In this document: one piece after another, positions 16,342 through 24,882 of the stretch
Layout: every line of letters starts with the position of its first letter
Numbering within the stretch: the stretch's first letter is position 1
NCBI GenBank assembly: GCA_027068435.1
Contig: JAMOTA010000013.1
Span: 80,222 to 144,221, forward strand
From: Sulfurovum sp.
Lineage (GTDB): Bacteria > Campylobacterota > Campylobacteria > Campylobacterales > Sulfurovaceae
Direction of reading: 5' to 3'
DNA: 64,000 nucleotides
Position numbers and translations under genes: made by a program
The notes under the pieces: generated by a model
What the model saw: the letters and a program-made list of their open reading frames with translations, nothing else
Database searches by the model: none
Told to the model about the DNA's origin: nothing

Positions 16342-17026
16342 TATAGAACAACAACCTTATTCGATTTTATTTATTGAAGATGAAGATGAGACCAGAGAAA
16401 ATTATGTAAAATATTTAAAAAGGTACTTCATTGATGTTTATGAGGCAAGAGATGGAGAGTCAGCTCTTAAGATATATATAGATAAAAAGCCAAATATTCT
16501 TATTATTGATATAAATTTACCAAAAATAAGTGGTATAGAACTTTTAGAAATTATTAGAAAAAAAGATCATACAACAAAAGCTTTGATGCTTACAGCCCAC
16601 TCTTCAACAAACTTCCTTCTTAAAGCAACAGAGTTAAAACTGACAAAGTATTTGATAAAACCTATCTCAAGAAATGAATTAAAAGATGCACTTGACTTAG
16701 TGATAAAAGAGTTAAATAGTTTTAATACGGTTTCTAAAAATACATTTATATTTAAAGAAGAGTATTTATGGGATTATACTGAACAAAAGCTCTCAAAAAA
16801 TCATGTAGAGATTGTTCTGACTTTACAAGAGAGACAAGTTCTTGAACTTTTACTAAATCATATCAATATCAATATATCTTATGATAATATCATACTTCAT
16901 CTATGGGATGATTTTGAAACAGATAAATTAAATTCTGTTAAAACAATAATTAAAACGCTGAGAAAAAAACTTCCTGATGATACAATCCATAATATCTATG
17001 GTTTTGGGTATAAAATAAAATATTAA
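16331..17026 (+). CDS. OmpR-family response regulator
   Basis: 231 residues. Receiver domain (10-125) with acidic pair in FIEDEDET, phospho-Asp in ILIIDINLPK, Thr in MLTAHSS and Lys in YLIKPIS; C-terminal winged helix (about 140-231) with the LTLQERQVLELLL and NSVKTIIKTLRKKL segments and the final YGFGYKI turn typical of Trans_reg_C. It is the partner of the sensor kinase upstream. Its likely targets are the two downstream promoters sharing 11-bp direct repeats (17028-17058 and 17474-17504). Confidence 0.9.
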   Translation: MQNNIEQQPYSILFIEDEDETRENYVKYLKRYFIDVYEARDGESALKIYIDKKPNILIIDINLPKISGIELLEIIRKKDHTTKALMLTAHSSTNFLLKATELKLTKYLIKPISRNELKDALDLVIKELNSFNTVSKNTFIFKEEYLWDYTEQKLSKNHVEIVLTLQERQVLELLLNHININISYDNIILHLWDDFETDKLNSVKTIIKTLRKKLPDDTIHNIYGFGYKIKY

Positions 17027-17027
17027 C

Positions 17028-17058
17028 TCACTACTTAGACACTCTTTTATTTTATAAT
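17028..17058 (+). promoter_or_regulatory. Regulated promoter, copy 1 (before the single-domain regulator)
   Basis: CACT at 17029 and again at 17040 (11 bp apart) flank a TTAGA core; TATAAT lies at 17053, 24 bp from the first CACT. The same layout, about 25 of 29 positions identical, recurs at 17475-17504. Direct repeats spaced one helical turn suit an OmpR-family dimer. Confidence 0.6.
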
Positions 17059-17086
17059 TTTATGCAATTATAAAATAAGGATAAGT

Positions 17087-17449
17087 GTGATTGAACTTAA
17101 CTCTATAAAACTTCTCTTTGTTGATGACCAAAAAGAAAATACTTTAAATTATATTAGCTTTTTTACTAAATATTGTCATATAGTTGAAGTGGCATATGAT
17201 GGAGAAGAGGCTTATACAAAGTATAAAGAGTTTAACCCAGATATTATTTTATTAGATATAAATTTATCTAAACTTAGTGGACTACAAGTCCTAGAAAAAA
17301 TAAGAGAACAAGACACTACTACAAAAATCATAATGTTTACCGCCCATAATGAAAAAAAATTTATAGATAAAGCTTATCAATTGGGTATTTTAAAATATCT
17401 TTTAAAACCTGTTACAAGAGATGAGCTAAAAAACGCGTTAAAACTCTAA
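17087..17449 (+). CDS. Single-domain response regulator (CheY-like)
   Basis: 120 residues: a receiver domain only, with FVDDQKEN, phospho-Asp in IILLDINLSK, MFTAHN and LLKPVT. It starts with GTG behind AAGGATAA. It is closely similar in wording to the receiver of the OmpR-type regulator just upstream (NLPKISGIELLEIIR against NLSKLSGLQVLEKIR), so it is probably a duplicate that lost or never had the output domain. It may act as a phosphate sink or as an adaptor for the same kinase. Confidence 0.85.
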   Translation: MIELNSIKLLFVDDQKENTLNYISFFTKYCHIVEVAYDGEEAYTKYKEFNPDIILLDINLSKLSGLQVLEKIREQDTTTKIIMFTAHNEKKFIDKAYQLGILKYLLKPVTRDELKNALKL

Positions 17450-17473
17450 AATATACTCTAAATCACCTAAATT

Positions 17474-17504
17474 TCACTAGTTAGACACTATTGTATTTTA
17501 TAAT
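17474..17504 (+). promoter_or_regulatory. Regulated promoter, copy 2 (before the outer-membrane protein)
   Basis: TTCACTAGTTAGACACTA carries CACT at 17475 and 17486, and TATAAT at 17499, exactly the spacing of the copy at 17028-17058. The gene start follows 90 bp later, leaving a long leader. Confidence 0.6.
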
Positions 17505-17593
17505 TAAAAATAGTTAATGGATTTTACATAGAAAACACAGTGAACTATATATTATAGTTTTAGAAATAATTAAAATATTAGGAGAATAATAAA

Positions 17594-18217
17594 GTGAAAA
17601 TAACTAAAATATGCTTATTAGGATTATTAGCTTCAGGCTGTTATGCAGGTGGAGATAAGATGATAGTAGAGGAGTCTGCTATTGTAATACCAGAAGTTAT
17701 CACAGATGATAGTGCTTTTTATCTAGGGCTTGGAGTATCGGGCATGAGTTTAAGAGATGATTTTACAGATGAAGAGTTTAGTGCAACAGGAGTTATGCTT
17801 CAAGCAGGATATAAATTTAATAACTATTTTGCACTAGAAGGAAGATATACCGTAAGTGTTAGTGATGTAGAGTATGAGCAAGGAAGTACAACTAATCCGC
17901 ATTATGATGCTTATCCTACAGATTTTTCAAATATGGGTATTTATCTTAAATCAATGTATCCTATTGGAGATTTTACACCCTATATATTACTTGGTTATGG
18001 TGAAGTAGAATTAACAAATATTCCTCTTATTAACTCTGCAGATAGAGCAGAAAGTGGATTTCAATGGGGCTTAGGTGCAGGATATAATATAACAGAAAAC
18101 ATAATAGCTTCTCTTGATTATGTACGTCTTTATGATGATGTCGGTTTTGATTATAGAGCAATCAATGAAGATGTGGTCTCAGACTTATGGACACTGAGTG
18201 TCTCTTATAAATTTTAA
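17594..18217 (+). CDS. Outer-membrane beta-barrel protein (porin/opacity type)
   Basis: 207 residues from a GTG behind AGGAG. Signal peptide with a SGCYA end near residue 19 (could be processed as lipoprotein or by signal peptidase I). The body has the alternating strands of an eight-stranded OmpA/opacity-like barrel (FYLGLGVSGMSL, GYKFNNYFALEGRYT, YILLGYGEVEL, WGLGAGYNI) and ends with SVSYKF, a C-terminal Phe. It likely sits in the outer membrane as a small adhesin or structural barrel. It precedes the Ig-repeat lipoprotein by 20 bp and has the shared regulated promoter, so it belongs to the two-component system's output. Confidence 0.78.
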   Translation: MKITKICLLGLLASGCYAGGDKMIVEESAIVIPEVITDDSAFYLGLGVSGMSLRDDFTDEEFSATGVMLQAGYKFNNYFALEGRYTVSVSDVEYEQGSTTNPHYDAYPTDFSNMGIYLKSMYPIGDFTPYILLGYGEVELTNIPLINSADRAESGFQWGLGAGYNITENIIASLDYVRLYDDVGFDYRAINEDVVSDLWTLSVSYKF

Positions 18218-18237
18218 ATATAGATTAAGGAAATAAT

Positions 18238-20700
18238 ATGAAAAATAATAAATTATTATCAATAACATTGAGTACTGTAGCAGTTCTTATGTTAAATGCC
18301 TGTGGTGGAAATGGTGAAGATGGTGCAGAGCATTATGAAAATCTACTTGATGCAGCCGCAGAGGTTACTGTTACAAGTGCACCCCCAATAACACTTGCTA
18401 ATGAAAATGCTTACCCAATAAGTGGTACATGTACAACAGATGCAGGTGATGTAACAATAAGTATTGAAAATGCAGTACCTGAAACACAAGATATTGAATG
18501 TAGTGAAGAGGGAACATGGGATGCGACATTTGATTTTTCTAATATCTCTGATGATACAGAAGAATTATCAATCAATGTAACTCAAGGAAATGCTTCAGGT
18601 AATGCAGAGGCAGAGCTAGATATTGAAATAGATAAAGATACTGTAGCCCCAGTAGTAGAGACAACAAGTGCTCCAGTTATTACATCAAGTAATCAATCAG
18701 TTTATCCCGTAAGTGGTATCTGTACAGCTAGTGATGGTGAAGTAACAGTAAGTATTGATGGTGCAACACCAGAGACACAAGGTGTAGAGTGTAGTGAAGA
18801 TGGAACATGGAATGCAACATTTGATTTATCTGATATAGCAGATGATAGTGATACCTTAAATGTAAAAGCAAGTCAAATAGATACTGCGGGTAATCCAAGT
18901 GCTATAGTACCAGTTGAAATAGAACAAGACACGATTGCACCAGAAGTAGCAATAACACCAGTACCGTTAGTAACACCAGAAAATATGACAACATACCCAG
19001 TAAACGGTAGCTGTACAGCAGGTGATGGTGATGTAACAGTCAGTATTGCAGGAGCAACACCAAGTACACAAGATGTAACTTGTAGTGATACAGGAACATG
19101 GAGTGCTATCTTTAATGTAACAGATACACCAGATGGTAATGTAGAAGCAAGCCAAAAAGATGAGGCAGGTAACACAGGAACAGCAACACCAGTACCATTT
19201 AGTGGATATGCTGACACTACTGCACCTGAAGTAGCGATTACACCAGTCCCAGAAGTAACAGAAGATAATCAAGAAACTTACCCAGTAAGTGGTAGCTGTA
19301 CAGCAGGTGATGGTGATGTAACAGTCAGTATTGCAGGGGCAACACCAAGTACACAAGCAGTAGAGTGTAGTGATGCAGGAACATGGAGTGCTATCTTTAA
19401 TGTAACAGATATACCAAATGGTATAGATGCAGTTGTGGTAGAAGCAAATCAAACAGATGAGGAAGGTAACAGAGGAACAGCAACACCTGTAAGTACAGAT
19501 AAAGATGTAGCTGTCGTTGAGATACCATCAAATGCAGGTAAAGTATTTCATATTGCATTTACATCAAACTATACACAAACTGCAGCATTAAAGCTTTATA
19601 TCTCTTCTTCAGAAGATACAAACGTGACTATTAATGTACCTACCTTTGATCCCATTATTGAAACTATTTCAGCAAATGAGTCAAAAGAGGTCATTATTGA
19701 TAGTAGTATGATGTTAGATGGTATAGAAATAGCGAATAAAGTGATAGAAGTGATTGCTGATCAAAATATTATTGTCGTAGGGATGAATCTTATATCAGCA
19801 AGTTCAGATGCTTTTTTAGCCTTACCAGATACGATTTTATCTAATGAGTATAGAACGGCTACTTATGAGCCTTTAGGTAGTGATTATCCTGAAGAATTCT
19901 CTATTGTAGCGATAGAAGATAATACTACTGTAACGTATGAGTTGATGGATGGGGTTACTACAGAGACTATTACGTTAAATAAAGGTGAAGCATATCAATA
20001 TCAAGGTGCTACAGTGAGTTTAACAGGTGCATATATTTATGGAGATAAAAACTTTGCAGTACATAGTGGTAATACATGTACTAATATACCAAATGATCAA
20101 AGAGCATGTGACCATATTGTAGAGCAGATGCTTCCACTTAATACATGGGAGAAAGAGTTTATTACTGTACCGTTAAAGACAAGACTAAATGGTGATACCT
20201 TTAGAATAGTAGCTTCTGTAGATAACACTGAAGTGGAAGTCAATGGCGTAGTTGTTGCAACACTAGATGCAGGGGCATATCATGAAATGATAATCGATGG
20301 TTCAAGTTTCATTAAAGGTAGTCAACCTATTTTAGTACTTCAATACTCAAATGGAACAAATTATGATGGTGTAATTTCAGATCCATTTATGTCTATTGTC
20401 CCTGCTACTACTCAGTATGATACTAAGCATATGATTCAAACACCTGAAGGGTTTACAGATTATGTTAATATATCTATTCCAACAGTAAATATAGGAGATG
20501 TTATATTTGATGATGTAGCTATTGATAGTAGTGAGTTTACAGAAGTTGCTGGAAATACAGCATTTTCTACAGCACAGATACAGATAGTTCCAGGAGCACA
20601 TATACTTTCTAGTTCTGCTGCCTTTGGTCTTTCAGGATATGGATTTGCAAATGCAGAATCTTACGGATATCCATCAAGCTTAAAATTAACTAAGCATTAA
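18238..20700 (+). CDS. Ig-repeat lipoprotein with IgGFc-binding-like domain
   Basis: 820 residues. Lipoprotein signal with lipobox LNAC (Cys about residue 21). Four tandem bacterial Ig-like repeats follow (about 36-135, 136-232, 233-327, 328-423), each holding a YPVSGxCTA...GDVTVSI...ECSxxGTWxAxF core with a conserved Cys pair. The last two units are 95 codons each and almost identical in DNA (18937-19221 and 19222-19506), a sign of recent duplication. The C-terminal half (about 430-810) matches the IgGFc-binding N-terminal type domain: a HSGNTC...ACDHIVEQMLPLNTW...FITVPL stretch. Likely a surface adhesin, co-expressed with the barrel gene upstream. Confidence 0.8.
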   Translation: MKNNKLLSITLSTVAVLMLNACGGNGEDGAEHYENLLDAAAEVTVTSAPPITLANENAYPISGTCTTDAGDVTISIENAVPETQDIECSEEGTWDATFDFSNISDDTEELSINVTQGNASGNAEAELDIEIDKDTVAPVVETTSAPVITSSNQSVYPVSGICTASDGEVTVSIDGATPETQGVECSEDGTWNATFDLSDIADDSDTLNVKASQIDTAGNPSAIVPVEIEQDTIAPEVAITPVPLVTPENMTTYPVNGSCTAGDGDVTVSIAGATPSTQDVTCSDTGTWSAIFNVTDTPDGNVEASQKDEAGNTGTATPVPFSGYADTTAPEVAITPVPEVTEDNQETYPVSGSCTAGDGDVTVSIAGATPSTQAVECSDAGTWSAIFNVTDIPNGIDAVVVEANQTDEEGNRGTATPVSTDKDVAVVEIPSNAGKVFHIAFTSNYTQTAALKLYISSSEDTNVTINVPTFDPIIETISANESKEVIIDSSMMLDGIEIANKVIEVIADQNIIVVGMNLISASSDAFLALPDTILSNEYRTATYEPLGSDYPEEFSIVAIEDNTTVTYELMDGVTTETITLNKGEAYQYQGATVSLTGAYIYGDKNFAVHSGNTCTNIPNDQRACDHIVEQMLPLNTWEKEFITVPLKTRLNGDTFRIVASVDNTEVEVNGVVVATLDAGAYHEMIIDGSSFIKGSQPILVLQYSNGTNYDGVISDPFMSIVPATTQYDTKHMIQTPEGFTDYVNISIPTVNIGDVIFDDVAIDSSEFTEVAGNTAFSTAQIQIVPGAHILSSSAAFGLSGYGFANAESYGYPSSLKLTKH

Positions 20701-20704
20701 TAAA

Positions 20705-20738
20705 AAAGAAGAAGTGTATTTTTATACACTTCTTCTTT
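20705..20738 (+). terminator. Strong terminator after the Ig-repeat gene
   Basis: A perfect 15-bp stem (AAAGAAGAAGTGTAT with ATACACTTCTTCTTT) and a TTTT loop, 5 bp after the stop; the second arm is T-rich. Confidence 0.8.
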
Positions 20739-20821
20739 AACACTTTTCTTTTTTCATTTCCTCCTCTTCACTAAACCCAAACAATAAGCTATAATAACGC
20801 CATTTCATTTGCAGGATAGAC

Positions 20822-22963
20822 ATGTACTCATACATCGGCACACACCACTACATACCTAAACCAGACTACCAACCCTTAGAGACACTTATACCACTCATAG
20901 ACCAAGCACTTGAGGCTAAAAAAGCTGTACTACTTTTAGGGGAGGAGAATCTCTCTTCTTTTAGGGAGGGTGTTTTGGGGTGTATGGAAGTTTACTATAG
21001 ACTCGTAGGCATAGATGAAGAGGTGATAAAAGCACAAGGACGCATAGAACCTAAAGGGGTGCTTCCTCGTTTTACGGAGAGTCTTATTGGTTACTTTGAG
21101 AGTTTACAAAGAGAAGTACCGCAAAACAAAGAGAGTGAAGTGTTGGAGTACTCAGGGGTTACGAGTGTTAAGGTACGCTATAAGTACACCTCTAGTGTCA
21201 TTAAAAAGATAGTTAAACTGGGGCTTCGTGACCCTAAAGTGTTAGAGAAACCTCTGCAAATGTTTTTAAAAGGTGGTGTACTTCATGACATTATAGGGAT
21301 GCAGTTTATCTGCTCTTATCCGTATGAGAAGGAGTGGGTGGCACGTACGTTGTACAACTTTTTTGAGTACGATAACCGTACAGATGACCATCTACTTTAT
21401 GGATTTTACAGAGTTGAGAAGAAGAGTGGGTACAGAGGACTTCACTGTGACCATACCCTCTTTAACCCACGTTTTGATGCGAGTATAAAGTGTAACACTC
21501 ACAGTACTTCGGTTAATGCAGAAGAGCTTTTTAGTATGCTTAAGCCAGAAGATGAAGGGGTGGTTGTCTTACGTAAGCTCAAAGACTACTTTAACATAGA
21601 GGTGCAACTACATACCACTTTTGAGAGTCTTTGGTCTTCTATGGAGCATACCAACAACTATAATATTCAAGCTAAAGGAGCAGGACGTAACAGTAAGATT
21701 ACGGTGCAGTGGAAACTTCTTTCAGATACCATGAAAAACCTTGAAGAGCAGTTTGAACGACTACAAATAGACACAGAACAAGCACGTTTTGAAATAGCAC
21801 ACCATGGGGTGTATATTCCTGTAAAAGGGTTACTCCATAAACTAGGTTCTACTGCCTACCCTGTCTATGAGAAATCGGTACAAAAAGTAGATGAGCTTGA
21901 AGACTTACTCGTAAGCCATGAGATATCACGCCATGACTATGTGGCTGCTTTACAAAAAGAGGTAAGTTATATTAATCGTTTTGCTCAAGAGCAAGAGCAT
22001 TTTACTGTACGCATTATTTTTAAAATGCAGAGTGCTTTTATCTACTATGGTTTAGCAAATCAGAGTGATTACTTTAATGCAGAAGATATACACGAATTTG
22101 TTAAAATCTCTTTACGATACTATCGAGAGATTAGTACTACACTTTTATCTCATACATACATCTATAAGGGAGCCTTATTAAATATTGTCACACTTTTTCG
22201 TTATCTTTATTTAGGACAGAAGTATGGATATGGGTTTATGTCTTCGCACAAAAACATACCACATAAGCGTCAACCATCTGTAAGTTATGAAGAGAGTTTT
22301 GATGCATTTAAAACAGCCATCTCTTTGTTTAACACTTTAGAAGAGGAAGATATAAAGTATCTTAAAAAAGATAGTGCTACTTCACTAAAGATTATTCATC
22401 ATTATGATGTATTGGCAAGAGAGTGGGAGTTGTTTAATCAAGAAGAGGAGAGCCAAGAGTACGAAAAGATGCTACAGCAGATAGGCTTGTTTAGAAAGCG
22501 TTTTATTAATGCCTCTCTTCAGACACAGTTTAACACCCTTTTAGAGTCAGACAAAATCAAAAATATAGGTTTTGTTGTAAAGTTTTACACCACTTTAGTC
22601 TGGCATGGTTTTTTAAGACCAAGAGATGCACTAAAAGAGATTATCAGGTATTCAGCTTACGATAAAATCAAAGCAAGTGACCTTTTTTATTATGAGGTCT
22701 CTGCCTATAGATTTCTTGTGTTACAGCGTTGTGAGACAGTAGAAGATTGCGACAAAGAGATTGCTCAGCGTTGTCAAGATGACATACGTATCTTACACTT
22801 TCAAAACTACCATAGAAAAAATATGATTCATCTACTTTTTCGTATTAAACGTAGTGAGTCCTCTTACAAATTTTACAAAGCAAAATCTTATTTTGAGAAG
22901 TTAACACAAACAGAGTTTAAAATAGACCACTTTAGTGATACACTTATCAAAGAGTTTGAGTAG
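20822..22963 (+). CDS. Large RelA/SpoT-domain protein
   Basis: 713 residues, no signal peptide. Residues about 110-300 form a (p)ppGpp-synthetase-type nucleotidyltransferase domain: VRYKYTSSVIKKI, the metal-binding HDIIGMQFICSY, VEKKSGYRGLHCD and the EVQLHTTFESLWSSMEH block align with the RelA/SpoT synthetase core. No HD hydrolase precedes it and no TGS/ACT domains follow; instead about 400 residues of unknown helical sequence make up the C-terminus. It could make an alarmone ((p)ppGpp or a relative) or be a toxin-like pyrophosphokinase such as the CapRel group, though no antitoxin is adjacent. Monocistronic between terminators. Confidence 0.8.
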   Translation: MYSYIGTHHYIPKPDYQPLETLIPLIDQALEAKKAVLLLGEENLSSFREGVLGCMEVYYRLVGIDEEVIKAQGRIEPKGVLPRFTESLIGYFESLQREVPQNKESEVLEYSGVTSVKVRYKYTSSVIKKIVKLGLRDPKVLEKPLQMFLKGGVLHDIIGMQFICSYPYEKEWVARTLYNFFEYDNRTDDHLLYGFYRVEKKSGYRGLHCDHTLFNPRFDASIKCNTHSTSVNAEELFSMLKPEDEGVVVLRKLKDYFNIEVQLHTTFESLWSSMEHTNNYNIQAKGAGRNSKITVQWKLLSDTMKNLEEQFERLQIDTEQARFEIAHHGVYIPVKGLLHKLGSTAYPVYEKSVQKVDELEDLLVSHEISRHDYVAALQKEVSYINRFAQEQEHFTVRIIFKMQSAFIYYGLANQSDYFNAEDIHEFVKISLRYYREISTTLLSHTYIYKGALLNIVTLFRYLYLGQKYGYGFMSSHKNIPHKRQPSVSYEESFDAFKTAISLFNTLEEEDIKYLKKDSATSLKIIHHYDVLAREWELFNQEEESQEYEKMLQQIGLFRKRFINASLQTQFNTLLESDKIKNIGFVVKFYTTLVWHGFLRPRDALKEIIRYSAYDKIKASDLFYYEVSAYRFLVLQRCETVEDCDKEIAQRCQDDIRILHFQNYHRKNMIHLLFRIKRSESSYKFYKAKSYFEKLTQTEFKIDHFSDTLIKEFE

Positions 22964-23029
22964 AGACAAAGGCTTTTTTTGATAAACTCTAATTAGATAG
23001 TACGGTATAAATTAAATACAAGGTGAAAC

Positions 23030-23278
23030 ATGTTTGAACTCTTGACCTCTTTACTGATTTTAAGTATGCTTATAACGCTTTACCGATTTTTAAAAGGACC
23101 TACACTTGCTGATAGAGTGGTGGCATTTGATGTCTTAAATATCATGGGAGTCTCTCTTCTTGTACTTTTAGCACTCTATTATGAGAGAAGTTTATACCTT
23201 GATATTGCACTAGTTTTTGGACTCATAGGCTTTTTAGGTAGTACGATTTTTGGACGATACATAGAAAAAGGTATATAA
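23030..23278 (+). CDS. mrpF: MrpF-like subunit of the Mbx/Mbs-type complex
   Basis: 82 residues, three membrane helices. The segment LYRFLKGPTLADRVVAFDVLN is the MrpF/MnhF/PhaF signature. In Mrp antiporters this subunit belongs to the Na+/H+ module; in the archaeal Mbx/Mbs complex the equivalent is subunit B. It is the first gene of a thirteen-gene overlapping operon; TATAAA at about 23004 is a possible -10. It overlaps mrpG by one base. Confidence 0.85.
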   Translation: MFELLTSLLILSMLITLYRFLKGPTLADRVVAFDVLNIMGVSLLVLLALYYERSLYLDIALVFGLIGFLGSTIFGRYIEKGI

Positions 23279-23571
23279 TGGATACATTAGGTTATATGTT
23301 TATTTTTGTAGGGATGGGTTCTTTTCTCATCTCTGCGGTGGGACTAGTGAGAATGCCAGATGTCTATACGCGTATGCATGTGGGTACAAAGGCAACAACG
23401 ATGGGTACACTTTTAGTCCTTTTAGGGGTCATGTGTATAGAGCCAACGTGGGCAGTTAAACTCATACTTCTAGCTATTTTTATACTACTTACCAACCCTC
23501 TCTCCTCTTCGGTTATCGCTAGAGCTACCCATACAGATGGCAAAACACTTAACTATGATGAACTAAAATGA
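23278..23571 (+). CDS. mrpG: MrpG-like subunit
   Basis: 97 residues, three membrane helices. VGLVRMPDVYTRMHVGTKATTMG is too clear to miss as the MrpG/MnhG family core (quoted in part: RMPDVYTRMH). Equivalent to subunit C of Mbx/Mbs. It helps form the cation channel with MrpF, MrpE and the B/C subunits. Overlaps its neighbours on both sides. Confidence 0.87.
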   Translation: MDTLGYMFIFVGMGSFLISAVGLVRMPDVYTRMHVGTKATTMGTLLVLLGVMCIEPTWAVKLILLAIFILLTNPLSSSVIARATHTDGKTLNYDELK

Positions 23572-23807
23572 CAGGTTTTATTATCTTAGCTACATTTGTA
23601 GGTATCGTTATTGTGGCTTTTGCTTCTGTAGTACAGAAAAGACTTGCTGACTCAGTAGTTTTTCTTATGGGTGTTGGGTTAGGAAACGTGGTACTTTTTT
23701 TTCTTTTTAAAGCACCAGATGTTGCGTTAACAGAAGCGGTAATAGGTGCAGGTATAGGTACATTTATCTTTCTTATTGCCCTAAAGCATTTAGGAGAACA
23801 AGCATGA
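23568..23807 (+). CDS. DUF4040/MbhD-like membrane subunit
   Basis: 79 residues, three membrane helices, with the QKRLADSVVFLMGVGLGNVV and KAPDVALTEAVIGAGI segments typical of the DUF4040 domain (MrpA C-terminal region, or the free-standing MbhD/MbxD protein). The APDVALTEA stretch carries conserved charged residues of the proton path. As a separate ORF it follows the archaeal membrane-bound hydrogenase and Mbx pattern rather than the bacterial Mrp one, where it is fused to MrpA. Confidence 0.82.
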   Translation: MTGFIILATFVGIVIVAFASVVQKRLADSVVFLMGVGLGNVVLFFLFKAPDVALTEAVIGAGIGTFIFLIALKHLGEQA

Positions 23808-24511
23808 ACATAAAAAGAGATATTCCTACTGCTACGCTAAGTGGTTTTGCTTTAAGTGCCGTTTTGGTGTTAACCCTTATTACGATTTTACTCCAGTATC
23901 TTCCCCTTTCACAGCAAAGAGTAGGCGACGCACTCTTAGTATTAAATGAAAAAGAGGGTGTTGCTAACGTAGTGACTACTGTTGTAGTCTATTTTCGTGG
24001 GTTTGACACACTAGGAGAGATAGCGGTACTTTTTATTGCCTCTTTAGGTGTAGGTCTAATGTTACAACCCAATACAGAGTGTAGGTTAAAAGCAGAGAGT
24101 AACTTTATGCTTCAAACTGCATCGACACTACTTTTTCCTCTTATCTTACTTTTTGGTATCTATGTGATGGTGTATGGACATTTGAGTCCAGGAGGAGGCT
24201 TCCAAGGCGGGGTAATCATCGCTAGTGGAGTGTTACTTCTTCTTATCTCACATAAAAACTTTGAAGTACCTCATACGGTTATCGTTGCATTTGAAACTGT
24301 AGCAGGGGTAAGTTATGTATTGATAGGATTTATGGGACTGCTACTCTTAGATACTTTTTTAGGTAACTTTATCCCTCATGACATTGCCAATATGGGTATG
24401 TTACTTAGTGGAGGGGTGATACCGCTTATTTACATTATAGTGGGTATCAAAGTGGGTAGTGAAATGAGTGGTATCGTACAGAACCTTATGCAAAGGAGTG
24501 ATGATGTTTGA
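23804..24511 (+). CDS. MnhB-domain membrane subunit (fused E/F-type)
   Basis: 235 residues with about seven membrane helices. The first half (RGFDTLGEIAVLFIASLGVG) matches the MbhE/MrpA C-terminal element; the second half (YVMVYGHLSPGGGFQGGVIIASGVLLLLI) is the MnhB/MrpB core. It corresponds to MbxF (or MbhE+F joined). It starts 4 bp inside the preceding gene and reaches into the following one. Confidence 0.82.
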   Translation: MNIKRDIPTATLSGFALSAVLVLTLITILLQYLPLSQQRVGDALLVLNEKEGVANVVTTVVVYFRGFDTLGEIAVLFIASLGVGLMLQPNTECRLKAESNFMLQTASTLLFPLILLFGIYVMVYGHLSPGGGFQGGVIIASGVLLLLISHKNFEVPHTVIVAFETVAGVSYVLIGFMGLLLLDTFLGNFIPHDIANMGMLLSGGVIPLIYIIVGIKVGSEMSGIVQNLMQRSDDV

Positions 24512-24881
24512 GTTTTTAAATCAACCAGAAGTTATAAAAACCATTGTAACCCTAGGAGCGATGTCGCTCTTTTTTGTAGGACTCTTTGGACTCTTGACAC
24601 GTAAACACATCGTAAAGGTTTTTATCAGTATTGCTATTATGGAGAGTGCTATCTTTCTTCTCTTCATAGGCTTGAGCTTTAACCGTGAAAAGGTAGCCCC
24701 TATCATAGATGCAACACAGACACAAGTAGCCACCATGAATGACCCTATCCCTCAGGCGATGATACTTACAGCCATCGTTATAGGTATGGCTGTTCTAGCT
24801 TTAGGTGTAAGTTTTGCGATAGAGTACTACAAGCTTACAGGAAAAACAGAGATAGATACGATGAATGAGATGAGGTTTTAG
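24504..24881 (+). CDS. mrpC: MrpC/NuoK-like subunit
   Basis: 125 residues, three membrane helices. AGGAG lies 5 bases before the ATG at 24504 (another ATG at 24501 is possible). MESAIFLLFIGLSF and DPIPQAMILTAIVIGMAVLA are the MrpC/NuoK hallmarks, including the Glu in helix 2 that takes part in ion transfer. Equivalent to MbxG. Overlaps the previous gene by 8 bp. Confidence 0.85.
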   Translation: MFEFLNQPEVIKTIVTLGAMSLFFVGLFGLLTRKHIVKVFISIAIMESAIFLLFIGLSFNREKVAPIIDATQTQVATMNDPIPQAMILTAIVIGMAVLALGVSFAIEYYKLTGKTEIDTMNEMRF

Positions 24882-24882
24882 T

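Noticed and set aside
18873..19217. 114-residue minus-strand ORF
   Set aside because: Antisense to the same repeats; no start signal.
18967..19452. 161-residue Cys-rich ORF on the minus strand
   Set aside because: It is the antisense shadow of the Ig-repeat DNA (Trp/Cys-rich because of repetitive ACA/GCA codons), with no ribosome site or homology.
18937..19506. Possible CRISPR or tandem DNA repeat
   Set aside because: The repeats are 285-bp in-frame protein domain units, not short repeats with unique spacers.
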